Below, in pieces: positions 38,333 to 46,283 of a stretch of DNA of 60,683 bases. Each line of letters opens with the position of its first letter. Positions within the stretch are counted from its first letter, which is position 1. The position numbers were made by a program, and so were the translations under genes. The notes below the pieces were generated by a model. The model saw nothing but the letters and a program-made list of their open reading frames with translations, ran no database searches and was not told the origin of the DNA. The DNA is from Thiomargarita sp. (GTDB lineage: Bacteria; Pseudomonadota; Gammaproteobacteria; Beggiatoales; Beggiatoaceae): NCBI GenBank assembly GCA_020721005.1, contig DYNP01000002.1:130815-191497 (forward strand), given 5' to 3'.

Positions 38333-40471
38333 ATGCTTATTGAGTTAATTCTATTTAGTGGTGCAATCGGTTTTTGGTCTGCTCATCGTCAACATCAGCA
38401 ACAATCTGCTCAACCGGTTAAAAAGGGTGCCAAAAAGTCATTGGGAGGAGCCAAAAAATCATTGGGATCGGCTTTGTCTCAAGTCGATATTGAACGATTT
38501 TTTCAAGATGCCAAAAGTGTATTGGATGGACGGGAGCGTGAGTCTCAATTGATTCCAGATTTGGAGTTAAGACAGCAAATGCAAAAGGCGCAGGCCGGTG
38601 TGAATCGGGACTTGTTGATTTCAGTGGGAACGATTAGCACAGCAATATTGGCAGCCTATTTTCCCCTGTTGGCTCTATTCAGTGTAGCCGGTATACTTTA
38701 TTCAGCGCGTCATGTTTTTCGATTGATTTGGCGAGATTTTAAGGCTAAGAATTTTTTCAGCACTTTTTTGATCAGTGCAATTTTAGTCGTGGGCATGATA
38801 GCCACAGGTCACTTGGTGTTGGCTGCCTTGTCCAGTTTACTTGGGGGGTTTTTGGCTAAGATTATTGAGCGCACAGAACATCATTCTAGGGAAAAACTAA
38901 CTCATCTGTTCAACCACCAACCTTCTAAAGTGTGGTTAGAGAGGAATGGTATAGAAATCGAGGTGGACTTTACCCAACTTCAAGTGGGAGATATTGTGGT
39001 GGTCAATGCTGGAGAAGTCATTCCAGTGGATGGTAGGATTGAAGTGGGAACGGTCAGTGTGGATCAGCATTTGCTGACTGGAGAGAGTCAACCGGTTGAA
39101 AAAGGGCCTGGAGATCAAGTATTTGCGGCTACTTTGCTGCTGTCCGGAAAGGTTAAAATTCGAGTGAACACCGCAGGGGAAGATACCGTGGCGGCTCAGA
39201 TTGGTCAGGTGCTCAATCAAACTCAAACTTATAAGGAGCAATTGATCACGCGAGGCAAAAAGATTGCTGACACTTTTTTACCTGTGGAGTTGGGAATCAG
39301 TACTGTGACTTGGTTGCTATTGGGACCAGGAGCAGCACTGACAGTACTTTGGGCTGCTTTGGGGACTAATATGATTGCATTAGGACCTATGAGTGTGTTG
39401 AATTATTTACAAATTCTCTCTCGGCACGGCATTTTAATCAAAGATGGTAGAGTGTTGGAATCTTTGCGACAGGTTGATACGGTAATCTTTGATAAAACGG
39501 GAACGTTGACTGTGGAGCAACCCACCTTGGTCCATCTTCATTGTTTTGAAAATTGGGATGAGAATACTTTGTTAACTTATGCGGCAGCTGCAGAATATCG
39601 TCAGTCTCATCCCTTGGCTAAATCCATTGTGGAACAAGCTGCTTTGCGGGAATTGGTTATTCCAAAATTGGATGAGGCTTGCTATGAAATTGGATATGGA
39701 ATCAAGGTGTTGATCGATGATCAACTGATCCGGGTAGGCAGTGCCCGTTTCTTGAGTCAAGAAGGTATCGGATTGCCAGAAAGGGTGCACAGTATTCAGA
39801 AGCAAGCGGAGGATCGCGGTTGCTCATTGGTGTATTTGGCTATTGAAGAGAAATTGGCTGGAATTTTGGAGATGCAGCCTACGATTCGTCCAGAAACTGT
39901 TGATATGGTTAACTATTTGAAAAAACGTGGAATGAAAGTGTATATCATTTCTGGCGATCATGAACAGGCCACCGCTCATACCGCAGAAAGTGTGGGAATT
40001 GATCGTTATTTTGCTGAAGTGTTGCCAAAGGACAAGGCCAACTTGGTGACTCAGTTGCGAGAAGAAGGACGATTTGTGTGCTTTATTGGGGATGGGATTA
40101 ATGATGCTATCGCCTTGAAAACGGCTCAGGTTTCCATTTCTTTAAAGGGCGCTTCTACTGCAGCCACTGACACTGCGCAGGTAATTTTGATGGATGGTAC
40201 CCTAAACCATTTGCTGGAACTGTTTGAGTTGACTGATGAATTTGAGGAGACCATGCGGGTTAATTTGTTGAGCAGTTTTGTGCCTGGAGTTGTTTGTATC
40301 GGTGGGGTGTACTTTTTGCATTTTGGGATGGCAGTTGGGATGGGAATATACTATGCAGGCAGTGTGATTGGTTTGTCTAATACTTTGTTACCTTTGATAA
40401 AATATCAGGAGCCTATTTCTGATTCGGATTCTTCAGGTCAGATGCGTTACGGCGCAAAAAAGCGCGCCTAA
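38333..40471 (+). CDS. P1B-like P-type ATPase lacking the CPx motif
   Basis: A 712-residue membrane ATPase. P-type motifs: LLTGES (actuator), DKTGTLT (phosphorylation), SHPLAKS (P1B-type HP), GDGINDAIAL (hinge). Membrane helices lie around 95-185, 310-355 and 650-690. The topology and HP motif fit heavy-metal (P1B) pumps, but the helix before RHGILIKDG reads LGTNMIALGP where copper/zinc pumps have CPC or SPC plus ALGLATP. There is also no N-terminal metal-binding domain; instead there is a basic linker with an internal repeat (KKSLGGAKKSLG). The transported ion cannot be named. AAGGATC precedes the ATG. The last residues (RYGAKKRA) are encoded inside a dispersed hairpin. It follows the NRPS on the same strand, but a role in the pathway is unproven. 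Confidence 0.85.
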   Translation: MLIELILFSGAIGFWSAHRQHQQQSAQPVKKGAKKSLGGAKKSLGSALSQVDIERFFQDAKSVLDGRERESQLIPDLELRQQMQKAQAGVNRDLLISVGTISTAILAAYFPLLALFSVAGILYSARHVFRLIWRDFKAKNFFSTFLISAILVVGMIATGHLVLAALSSLLGGFLAKIIERTEHHSREKLTHLFNHQPSKVWLERNGIEIEVDFTQLQVGDIVVVNAGEVIPVDGRIEVGTVSVDQHLLTGESQPVEKGPGDQVFAATLLLSGKVKIRVNTAGEDTVAAQIGQVLNQTQTYKEQLITRGKKIADTFLPVELGISTVTWLLLGPGAALTVLWAALGTNMIALGPMSVLNYLQILSRHGILIKDGRVLESLRQVDTVIFDKTGTLTVEQPTLVHLHCFENWDENTLLTYAAAAEYRQSHPLAKSIVEQAALRELVIPKLDEACYEIGYGIKVLIDDQLIRVGSARFLSQEGIGLPERVHSIQKQAEDRGCSLVYLAIEEKLAGILEMQPTIRPETVDMVNYLKKRGMKVYIISGDHEQATAHTAESVGIDRYFAEVLPKDKANLVTQLREEGRFVCFIGDGINDAIALKTAQVSISLKGASTAATDTAQVILMDGTLNHLLELFELTDEFEETMRVNLLSSFVPGVVCIGGVYFLHFGMAVGMGIYYAGSVIGLSNTLLPLIKYQEPISDSDSSGQMRYGAKKRA

Positions 40472-40480
40472 CGCACCCTA
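40441..40480. repeat. REP-like hairpin at the end of the ATPase gene
   Basis: Arms TGCGTTA-C-GGCGC (40443-40455) and GCGCC-TAACGCA (40464-40475) form a 12-bp stem with one bulge, and CCCTAC follows. The ATPase stop codon (40469-40471) lies in the right arm. A related hairpin with the same GTTA-N-GGCGC ... CCTAAC layout lies at 51004-51041. It could also serve as a bidirectional terminator between the convergent ATPase and hoxY genes. Confidence 0.6.
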
Positions 40481-40534
40481 CACTTGTTACACTTGCTTTT
40501 TGAGCAGTGGCAACAGTTGGGTTGTGATGGAGAA

Positions 40535-41074
40535 TCAGTCGTAATGAATCTGGTGGTAGGGGAAGTGAATGGTTTTCCCTTCTAACATTTCAGTTAAAAA
40601 GGTCCAAATTGCATCTCCAGAAGGGGGACATCCAGGCAGGAAATAGTCGATTTTGACTACTTCGTGGAGAGGATGCACTTTGTCCAATAGCAAGGGAATT
40701 TCTGGATCGTTGGGAATATGGGCATTTTCCACGCCCACAGCATGTAAATAGGATTCTTCCAAACATTCTTGGAGGGTAAAATTGTTGCGCATGGAGGGAA
40801 CACCCCCATTGATGCCACAAGCGCCTATGGCAACCAGCACTTTGCAATTTTGTCGAAATTCTTGCAATACGTGCACATTCTCTGCATTGCATAATCCCCC
40901 TTCAATAATGCCAATGTCACAAGGTCCACAGTGTTTGATGTCAGTTAAAGGGGTGCGATCAAATTCCACATGTTCCAACAGTTGTAACAGACGTTCATCA
41001 ATGTCCAAAAATGACATGTGACAGCCAAAACAGCCTGCCAATGAGGTGGTGGCCACTTTCAGTTTTTTAGCCAT
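40535..41074 (-). CDS. hoxY: NAD-reducing [NiFe] hydrogenase small subunit HoxY
   Basis: About 179 residues. HoxY carries the iron-sulfur cluster next to the NiFe site of HoxH. Cluster ligand regions are seen in LAGCFGCHMS, KHCGPCDIGI, IGACGINGG and PGCPPSGDA. The open frame starts upstream, but the ATG at 41074 begins MAKKLKVATTS. It has GGAG 9 nt before it and overlaps the hoxU stop by 8 nt. No hoxH follows: the gene ends ~60 nt from the convergent ATPase gene. The catalytic subunit must be elsewhere or lost. Confidence 0.9.
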   Translation of the reverse strand: MAKKLKVATTSLAGCFGCHMSFLDIDERLLQLLEHVEFDRTPLTDIKHCGPCDIGIIEGGLCNAENVHVLQEFRQNCKVLVAIGACGINGGVPSMRNNFTLQECLEESYLHAVGVENAHIPNDPEIPLLLDKVHPLHEVVKIDYFLPGCPPSGDAIWTFLTEMLEGKTIHFPYHQIHYD

Positions 41075-41795
41075 GGTGCTTTGCTCCATAATGAGGTTCC
41101 GCAGCGTCTCCCACCACATCGATGGGATTGAGGTCATAAAACCGTTGTCCAATGGGGACGGTGTAGGCTTGGCGTTTTAACAGGATGGCACCGACCGGAC
41201 ATACTTTTGCTGCTTTGTCTTGGGCATCAAAATTGGTATCGCCCAGTTTACCGGTGGGGGAATTGACAATCAAGTGGGTTTTTAAGCCCCGACCGGATAA
41301 TGAGAATACATTTTTCTTGTCTATATCGCGACTGGCTCGCACACATAATTCACATAAAATACAACGGTTAAAGTCAATAGCTACATCCGGATGGGAAGCG
41401 TCGACTTCTCGTATTGGATAGAAATGTTGGAAACGAGGTCCCAACATTTCTACATAGTAGGCTACGGCTTGTAATTGACAATTGCCGGTTTTTTCGCAGG
41501 CTGGGCAGATGTGATTCCCTTCCACAAATAGCATTTGAATGAGCGTGCGACGTTCCTGTTGCAGGGTTTCAGTTTTGTTTAACACGACTTGACCAGAGGC
41601 TGCTGGGGTGTTGCAAGCGGTTACTTTGCGGCCATTGACACTGACTGTGCATACCCGACAACTGCCATGGGGTTTAAATTCCGGGTAGTGACAAAGGTGG
41701 GGAATGTAAATGCCTGCTGCCATGGCAGCTTCAATAATTGTTTGCCCTTCTTGAAAGGGCACGGTTTGTCCATCAATTGTAAATGTGTTTGCCAT
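41067..41795 (-). CDS. hoxU: NAD-reducing hydrogenase diaphorase subunit HoxU
   Basis: A 242-residue iron-sulfur protein related to the N-terminus of NuoG. Plant-type 2Fe-2S ligands lie at HLCHYPEF, GSCRVCTV and VTAC. A His/Cys 4Fe-4S site (EGNHICPACEKTGNC) and a further ferredoxin-like 4Fe-4S site (RCILCELC with AAKVCPVGA) follow. It passes electrons between HoxY and the flavin in HoxF. It lies 6 nt after hoxF and overlaps hoxY, so it is one operon. Confidence 0.95.
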   Translation of the reverse strand: MANTFTIDGQTVPFQEGQTIIEAAMAAGIYIPHLCHYPEFKPHGSCRVCTVSVNGRKVTACNTPAASGQVVLNKTETLQQERRTLIQMLFVEGNHICPACEKTGNCQLQAVAYYVEMLGPRFQHFYPIREVDASHPDVAIDFNRCILCELCVRASRDIDKKNVFSLSGRGLKTHLIVNSPTGKLGDTNFDAQDKAAKVCPVGAILLKRQAYTVPIGQRFYDLNPIDVVGDAAEPHYGAKHHG

Positions 41796-41801
41796 AACCA
41801 G

Positions 41802-43604
41802 TTATCCTAAATGAGCCTCACTGTCATTGCGTTGAGTAAGGCGACGCGCCGCTTCTAACGAGGCTTCCAAGTTAAAAGTGGGGGTCAATCCAGAGGTGTT
41901 GAGTTTAAAATGTTTTTGATAGATAAACGGGAATTTTTTCAGGGTGTCTTGTACAAAATTGGTGGCAGTGAGTCCCAAACCGCAATGGCTGGTGGTTTTA
42001 ATTAAGTGACTGAGTTCAGTCAATTCTTCCAGTTCAGCAGGACTCCCATTGCCTTGGGCAATTTTTTCAATCAGTCCCTGTACGAGACCGGTACCAACCC
42101 GACATGGGGTGCAAAAGCCGCAGGTTTCATGGACAAAGAATTGGGCAAAGTTGCGAGCCATTTCTAACAGGTCTCGTTGTTGATTGAAGATCATAAAGGA
42201 GCCGGTGGTGTTGAGGTCTTCAAAACACAATTTGCGATCAAATTCAGCTGGAGAGACACAGATTCCCGCGGGACCTGCGTTTTGTACTGCTTGCACTTCT
42301 CTGGCTCCGCAGGCGGCCAGCACTTCTCGTACCGTGACTCCAAATGGGAATTCGTAGATACCCGGTTTGTCACAGTCGCCACTGATGCTCAGCAATTTAG
42401 TGCCCTTGGATTGGGTTGTGCCCAGTTCAGCAAAGCGGTCAGCGCCATAAGTTATGATTCTGGCAGCCAAGGCAAAGGTTTCAACATTGTTGACTACGGT
42501 GGGCTGATTGAGATAGCCTTGGGTCACTGGATAGGGGGGAGCTTTGCGACAGGCAGTGCCTCGTTTGCCTTCTAAGGATTCAATCAGAGCGGTCTCCGCG
42601 CCACAAATGTAGGCGCCTGCTCCCAGGTGAATTTCAATGTCAAATTCTAGGTTGGGATTGCCTAAAATATTGGGTCCCAATAAATTAGCTTGGCGACGTT
42701 TTGCTAAGGTGGCTTGTAATTCTGGCAGCAGGAAACGGTATTCTCCACGCAGATATAAGAATCCACGTTTTGCGCCAATGATATAGGCACAGAGGGTCAT
42801 GCCTTCAAATACTATATCTGCATACTTTTGCAGTAACACTCGGTCTTTAAAAGTCCCGGGTTCTCCTTCGTCGGCATTGCAGATAACAAAGCGTTGGTCA
42901 GAGGGGGTGTTGCGACAGAGTTTCCATTTGACTTCGGTTTTAAATCCAGCACCGCCACAGCCTCGCAGGCCAGCTTGCCCAATTTGGGTTAAGCTGACGT
43001 CAGGACCTTGAGCAAGAGCGGTTTTTAAAGATTCGCCGCTGACAAAAGGGTGACCGAGCAGCAGTCCCGTTTGTTGAATGTTGGTGGCAATGGTGAACCA
43101 TTCTCGCGGCCAATCGGTTAAGGGAATTTGTTGTTCTATCAAATTCGCCATTTCGTCAATGCGAGATAGAGACAGGCGAGTTAAGGCGTGCCCATTGACT
43201 AAGATAGCCGGTCCCTGATCACTCATGCCAATGCATGAAGTGTTTCCAACCGTGACTCGACCATCGGCTCGAGGTCGATTGAGTTCTACACCCAATTTTT
43301 TCAGCAGATAGTTCATGAGCTCTGGTTTACCTTGCCAGTGTTCGATGATGTTGTCGCTGAATAGAATGTCATATTGACCGCGGGGAGAATTGTGGAAGAA
43401 GCTGTAAAATCCAGCCACTCCAGCCACATGAGCATAGGTGAGATTTAATTCCCCAGCCAGAGTTTCGATGGCAATATTTGGAATGTAGGAATACTGTTCC
43501 TGCACACGCCATAACATTTGCATCAGGTCTGCGGGACGCTTGTTATAGGTTTGGGTAATCGCCTGCACGGCGGTTCGAACTGTGGTTATATCCAAAGAGG
43601 ACAC
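41802..43604 (-). CDS. hoxF: NAD-reducing hydrogenase diaphorase subunit HoxF (NuoE-NuoF fusion)
   Basis: About 600 residues, the length of Cupriavidus-type HoxF. A NuoE-like thioredoxin fold (~1-150) is followed by a NuoF-like domain. FMN/NADH motifs are GLRGCGGAGFKT, CNADEGEPGTFKDR and GAGAYICGAE. A C-terminal 4Fe-4S site is at ETCGFCTPCRVG. It exchanges electrons with NAD(H). In the NuoE part only one cysteine of the usual CxGxC is kept (CIGMS), so that 2Fe-2S cluster is doubtful. The GTG at 43604 has a perfect AGGAGG 7 nt upstream. A TTG farther upstream would sit at the predicted transcription start and is rejected. Confidence 0.93.
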   Translation of the reverse strand: MSSLDITTVRTAVQAITQTYNKRPADLMQMLWRVQEQYSYIPNIAIETLAGELNLTYAHVAGVAGFYSFFHNSPRGQYDILFSDNIIEHWQGKPELMNYLLKKLGVELNRPRADGRVTVGNTSCIGMSDQGPAILVNGHALTRLSLSRIDEMANLIEQQIPLTDWPREWFTIATNIQQTGLLLGHPFVSGESLKTALAQGPDVSLTQIGQAGLRGCGGAGFKTEVKWKLCRNTPSDQRFVICNADEGEPGTFKDRVLLQKYADIVFEGMTLCAYIIGAKRGFLYLRGEYRFLLPELQATLAKRRQANLLGPNILGNPNLEFDIEIHLGAGAYICGAETALIESLEGKRGTACRKAPPYPVTQGYLNQPTVVNNVETFALAARIITYGADRFAELGTTQSKGTKLLSISGDCDKPGIYEFPFGVTVREVLAACGAREVQAVQNAGPAGICVSPAEFDRKLCFEDLNTTGSFMIFNQQRDLLEMARNFAQFFVHETCGFCTPCRVGTGLVQGLIEKIAQGNGSPAELEELTELSHLIKTTSHCGLGLTATNFVQDTLKKFPFIYQKHFKLNTSGLTPTFNLEASLEAARRLTQRNDSEAHLG

Positions 43605-43691
43605 TAGAAACCTCCTAATTTTAAAGTAGTTTACCAATTGGGATTATAGGATAAAATAAGCGCAGATACAATTAAAAAGGTGGATTTGGTT
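43579..43691. repeat. 113-bp direct repeat, copy 1 (over hoxF start)
   Basis: Nearly identical to 44484-44597: two substitutions and one single-base indel in ~113 positions. This copy covers the first codons of hoxF, its AGGAGG, its promoter and a remnant of the methyltransferase 3' end (PNPPF-stop on the minus strand). The two copies bracket the PIN cassette. Confidence 0.93.
43643..43671 (-). promoter_or_regulatory. Sigma-70-type promoter of hoxFUY
   Basis: On the minus strand a perfect TATAAT (43648-43643) lies 17 nt downstream of TTGTAT (43671-43666). Predicted start near 43636 gives a ~32-nt leader ending in AGGAGG and the hoxF GTG. The same promoter is present in repeat copy 2 at 44549-44577. 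Confidence 0.65.
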
Positions 43692-43776
43692 AGGGCAATC
43701 GCATCAAACGCATTTTTCGAGCATTCCCGATCCATGTATGTTATACTTGTTACTCATCACAACCCTTGCAATGGTC

Positions 43777-44218
43777 ATGAAGAAACTCAAACTTTATCTG
43801 GATAACTGTTGTTTTAACCGTCCATTCGACGACCAAAGTCAACTCAAAATTTATCTTGAAACTCAAGCTAAACTGGCTATCCAGGAAAAAATTCTGTCTG
43901 GTGAATACTCGTTGGTATGGTCCTATATTCTTGACTATGAAAATTTACACAATCCACACGACATCGTAAAACGAGAAATCAATAAGTGGCAAACCCTCAG
44001 TGAATGGTCTGTTGTCGAATCAACTGCAGTGTTGGAAAAGGCCCATTTGCTGAGGCAATCCAATGTTGAAGTTAAAGATGCACTTCATGTTGCTTGCGCC
44101 ATCTTGGCAGAAGTGGACTATTTTATTACGACATGATCGAAAATTATTAAACAAACTACTGGGACATGCGGAAATTCGTGCCGTCAGTCCCATCACCTTC
44201 ATTGAGGAGACCGACTGA
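43777..44218 (+). pseudogene. PIN-domain toxin gene with a frameshift near its 3' end
   Basis: The frame begins MKKLKLYLDNCCFNRPFDD (start uncertain; in-frame ATGs also at 43738 and 43771). It contains PIN-type acidic motifs (YLDN; KDALHVACA) and ends in DYFITT at a TGA at 44134-44136. Removing one T there restores a coherent tail, DRKLLNKLLGHAE to FIEETD. That tail supplies the missing last conserved Asp (ITTD) and ends at a TGA (44216-44218) overlapping the next gene's ATG. PIN proteins are usually RNases of toxin-antitoxin pairs. The break should inactivate or shorten the enzyme unless it is a sequencing error. Confidence 0.75.
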
Positions 44219-44424
44219 TGAAATCTGATGCAATCATTTTGAACGAGGCTATGGCTGCCCTTGGTGCCAGACTCAATCCCGTGGAAATTGAAAAATTCAT
44301 TGTGCTAATCAATCGTAACGGTTTTGATTACCAACAGTGGCGAACACAGTTGTGGCAAGAAGAGACGCTGGAATCTTTGTCTCGTAAGGCCCAGACTTAT
44401 TACGAAAATAAGCCCTCTGTGTAA
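44218..44424 (+). CDS. Small partner protein of the PIN cassette (putative antitoxin)
   Basis: A 68-residue acidic protein (MKSDAIILNEAMAALGARL ... ESLSRKAQTYYENK), mostly helical. Its ATG overlaps the end of the restored PIN frame in TGATG, so the two were translationally coupled. Small proteins of this type are commonly found beside PIN genes of the same kind, which suggests an antitoxin. No DNA-binding motif is obvious. Function is inferred from the pairing only. Confidence 0.6.
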   Translation: MKSDAIILNEAMAALGARLNPVEIEKFIVLINRNGFDYQQWRTQLWQEETLESLSRKAQTYYENKPSV

Positions 44425-44438
44425 CTTATATGAAAAAC

Positions 44439-44481
44439 TTTGTAGGGTGGGCAGCGATAAACCCATTGTCCATCCTACAAA
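44439..44481. repeat. Hairpin downstream of the PIN cassette
   Basis: 15-nt arms TTTGTAGGGTGGGCA (44439-44453) and TGTCCATCCTACAAA (44467-44481) pair with two G/T-type mismatches. The hairpin lies between the small partner gene and the start of repeat copy 2, ending two bases before it. It could terminate cassette transcription or be part of a dispersed repeat. Confidence 0.5.
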
Positions 44482-44483
44482 TT

Positions 44484-44597
44484 ACTGTGGTTATATCCTA
44501 AAAAGGACACTAGAAACCTCCTAATTTTAAAGTAGTTTACCAATTGGGATTATAGGATAAAATAAGCGCAGATACAATTAAAAAGGTAGATTTGGTT
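44484..44597. repeat. 114-bp direct repeat, copy 2 (over methyltransferase end)
   Basis: This copy contains the true end of the methyltransferase gene (stop at 44578-44580), then the hox-type promoter (44549-44577), AGGAGG and GTG start. Because of a one-base insertion and the junction, the frame from this GTG ends after ~11 codons. The duplicate promoter therefore points antisense into the PIN cassette. Confidence 0.93.
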
Positions 44598-45513
44598 TAC
44601 GAGCCCTAAAATAATATTGTGGTTCTCCTAAATAGCCGTATAAATAACTCCAGTAATGGATCAATCCCACGGCTTCAAAACCTACAGTTTTCAGTTGATC
44701 TACAAAATCCCAACCAAAATCATGGAATACCAGGGCACCTTCTGCTGACAGTGGATTGCCATGATAAAGGGGAGGGAGTAAAAAATGCAGTTGGCCCTGT
44801 TCCAATTTTGCGCGTCGAACTGTCAGTTGGGAATTGGCATGAAAGGGAATGGTAATCAGCAGTTCGCCACTGGGTTTGAGAACGCGATAAATTTCTTGCA
44901 TGGCTTGTATGGGATGGTTGACATGTTCCAACACATCGTTGGAAATTATGAGATCGAAGTGGGCAGTTTGAAAACTCAACTGTTCTACATTTTCATGTCG
45001 TAACCCATTGATTACAGTGCCCCCTGCAATTTCTTCCCCCAAATATTCGCTGCCCACACAATCGACTTGAGAGAATTGATGGGTTAGCCAGTGAAAAAGA
45101 GGGGTCACTTGTTCCATGGCATATAGGGAAAGCCGAGGAGGAAGATCCGGCTTGTCTATAATTCCATCTGTTCTCAAATTGGAATAATAACCGGATAAAC
45201 GTTGAGCAACCGCCAGTTGTAAGGCATAAATCAGAGCTCGTTGTCGATTGTTCAGGCGACAGTGTTGGCATTCTAAACGTTCTCGCCAGTTGGGCAACCA
45301 ACCTTGAGGAGTTTGTTGAGCACCATACAATTGGTCAACCAAAAATACCGTGGGTTGACGACAGGCTTGACAGTAACCTTCTAAAAAATAACGTTCTTCT
45401 GGATGATGACGTTTCACCAGAGCCGTTTCAAATTCGTAATGTCTGTGCACTTCTTGGTCAGTTTGTAAGAAATGTAGAAAGGGTGCTTGGTCAGCAAAAG
45501 AGGTTATTTTCAT
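44578..45513 (-). CDS. SAM-dependent methyltransferase, class I
   Basis: A 311-residue protein. The N-terminal ~90 residues carry CxxC pairs (YCQACRQP; ECQHCRLN) that may bind zinc. The C-terminal half is a methyltransferase fold with FDLIISNDVLEHVNHP and YRVLKPSGELLITIPFH, typical of class I enzymes acting on small molecules or glycans. Substrate unknown. Its last codons lie in repeat copy 2. Before the cassette arrived it probably lay directly upstream of hoxF. Confidence 0.85.
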   Translation of the reverse strand: MKITSFADQAPFLHFLQTDQEVHRHYEFETALVKRHHPEERYFLEGYCQACRQPTVFLVDQLYGAQQTPQGWLPNWRERLECQHCRLNNRQRALIYALQLAVAQRLSGYYSNLRTDGIIDKPDLPPRLSLYAMEQVTPLFHWLTHQFSQVDCVGSEYLGEEIAGGTVINGLRHENVEQLSFQTAHFDLIISNDVLEHVNHPIQAMQEIYRVLKPSGELLITIPFHANSQLTVRRAKLEQGQLHFLLPPLYHGNPLSAEGALVFHDFGWDFVDQLKTVGFEAVGLIHYWSYLYGYLGEPQYYFRARKPNLPF

Positions 45514-45645
45514 GAGTTAAATTTAAGTTAATAGAGGAAAAATTGTTATCCAAAAATTGAGAGTCTATTTTTTGATGATGAGTCAGTGAATATTCTGAGA
45601 TGCCACTGGTTTTATCTTAATGACAATACCGGGTTTCAAAAGATA

Positions 45646-45674
45646 TTGACTTTACTGGTTTAAAATATTATCTT
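45646..45674 (+). promoter_or_regulatory. Candidate promoter of the DsrE-like gene
   Basis: TTGACT (45646-45651) and TATCTT (45669-45674) are spaced by 17 nt in an AT-rich gap. The predicted leader is ~85 nt. Confidence 0.35.
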
Positions 45675-45765
45675 GTGCTGGCCACTTAATATGGTAAGCA
45701 GTCATGATTTGACTTAATAATTTACTGGAAATCAGTTGATTTCAAAATGAGAAGGAAATATCTAT

Positions 45766-46122
45766 ATGAAAATATTAATTATTTTTAATCGAGAACCTTA
45801 TGATAATACGGATATAACATGGAATGGATTGCGTTTGGCCGGAAAACTGCAGGAATCTGGACAGGATGTTAGAATTTTTCTAATGAGTGATGCCGTAGAT
45901 ATGGCACGCGATGCTTGTAAACCACCTGAGAGTTATGATCAAGATTTGTCAATGATGCTCAAACAATTGATCAGCAAAGGAGTTCCCGTTAAAGTTTGTG
46001 GGACATGCATGGCTCGATGTGGTATTTATAAAAATCACCCTTACTTTGATGGGGCGGAACAATCAACTATGCCTGCATTGGCCGACTGGGTGATTGACAG
46101 TGATAAGGTCATAACATTTTAA
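45766..46122 (+). CDS. DsrE/DsrF-like family protein
   Basis: A 118-residue protein of the DsrE/YchN fold. It starts MKILIIFNREPYDNTDITWNGLRLA and has DVRIFLMSDAVDMA and the cysteine-containing segment VCGTCMARCGI. Family members take part in sulfur-relay or sulfur-oxidation pathways through cysteine persulfides. This short single-gene form has no dsr genes around it, so a specific role cannot be assigned. AAGGAAA lies ~10 nt before the ATG. Cytoplasmic, no signal peptide. Confidence 0.82.
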   Translation: MKILIIFNREPYDNTDITWNGLRLAGKLQESGQDVRIFLMSDAVDMARDACKPPESYDQDLSMMLKQLISKGVPVKVCGTCMARCGIYKNHPYFDGAEQSTMPALADWVIDSDKVITF

Positions 46123-46154
46123 GCAGCCATCAGGGTTTGGCGACAGCCCTGTAA

Positions 46155-46174
46155 GTGGGGTCATTTGACCCCAC
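46155..46174. repeat. Hairpin after the DsrE-like gene
   Basis: 8-bp arms GTGGGGTC / GACCCCAC around ATTT lie 33 nt past the stop. It shares the GGGTCATT-N-GACCC core with the hairpin at 108-131. Possible terminator, though no T-run follows. Confidence 0.45.
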
Positions 46175-46193
46175 AATTTAAGATACTGATAAT

Positions 46194-46229
46194 ATTGAGT
46201 TACGCTCTGCTAACTCGATTTACCTTTCT
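46194..46229. repeat. Dispersed 36-nt repeat, copy A
   Basis: ATTGAGTTACGCTCTGCTAA followed by CTCGATTTACCTTTCT. It matches 51059-51094 at nearly every position. It lies between the convergent DsrE-like and MORN genes. The GAGTTA ... TAACTC words form a short stem. Confidence 0.6.
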
Positions 46230-46283
46230 AAAAATTTTGGGTGACCAATTTTAAATCAAAAGAAGAATTGGTGCGAAAGTTTC

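Noticed and set aside
41802-43637. TTG start for hoxF at 43637
   Set aside because: It would sit at the predicted transcription start. AGGAGG followed by GTG at 43604 is far stronger.
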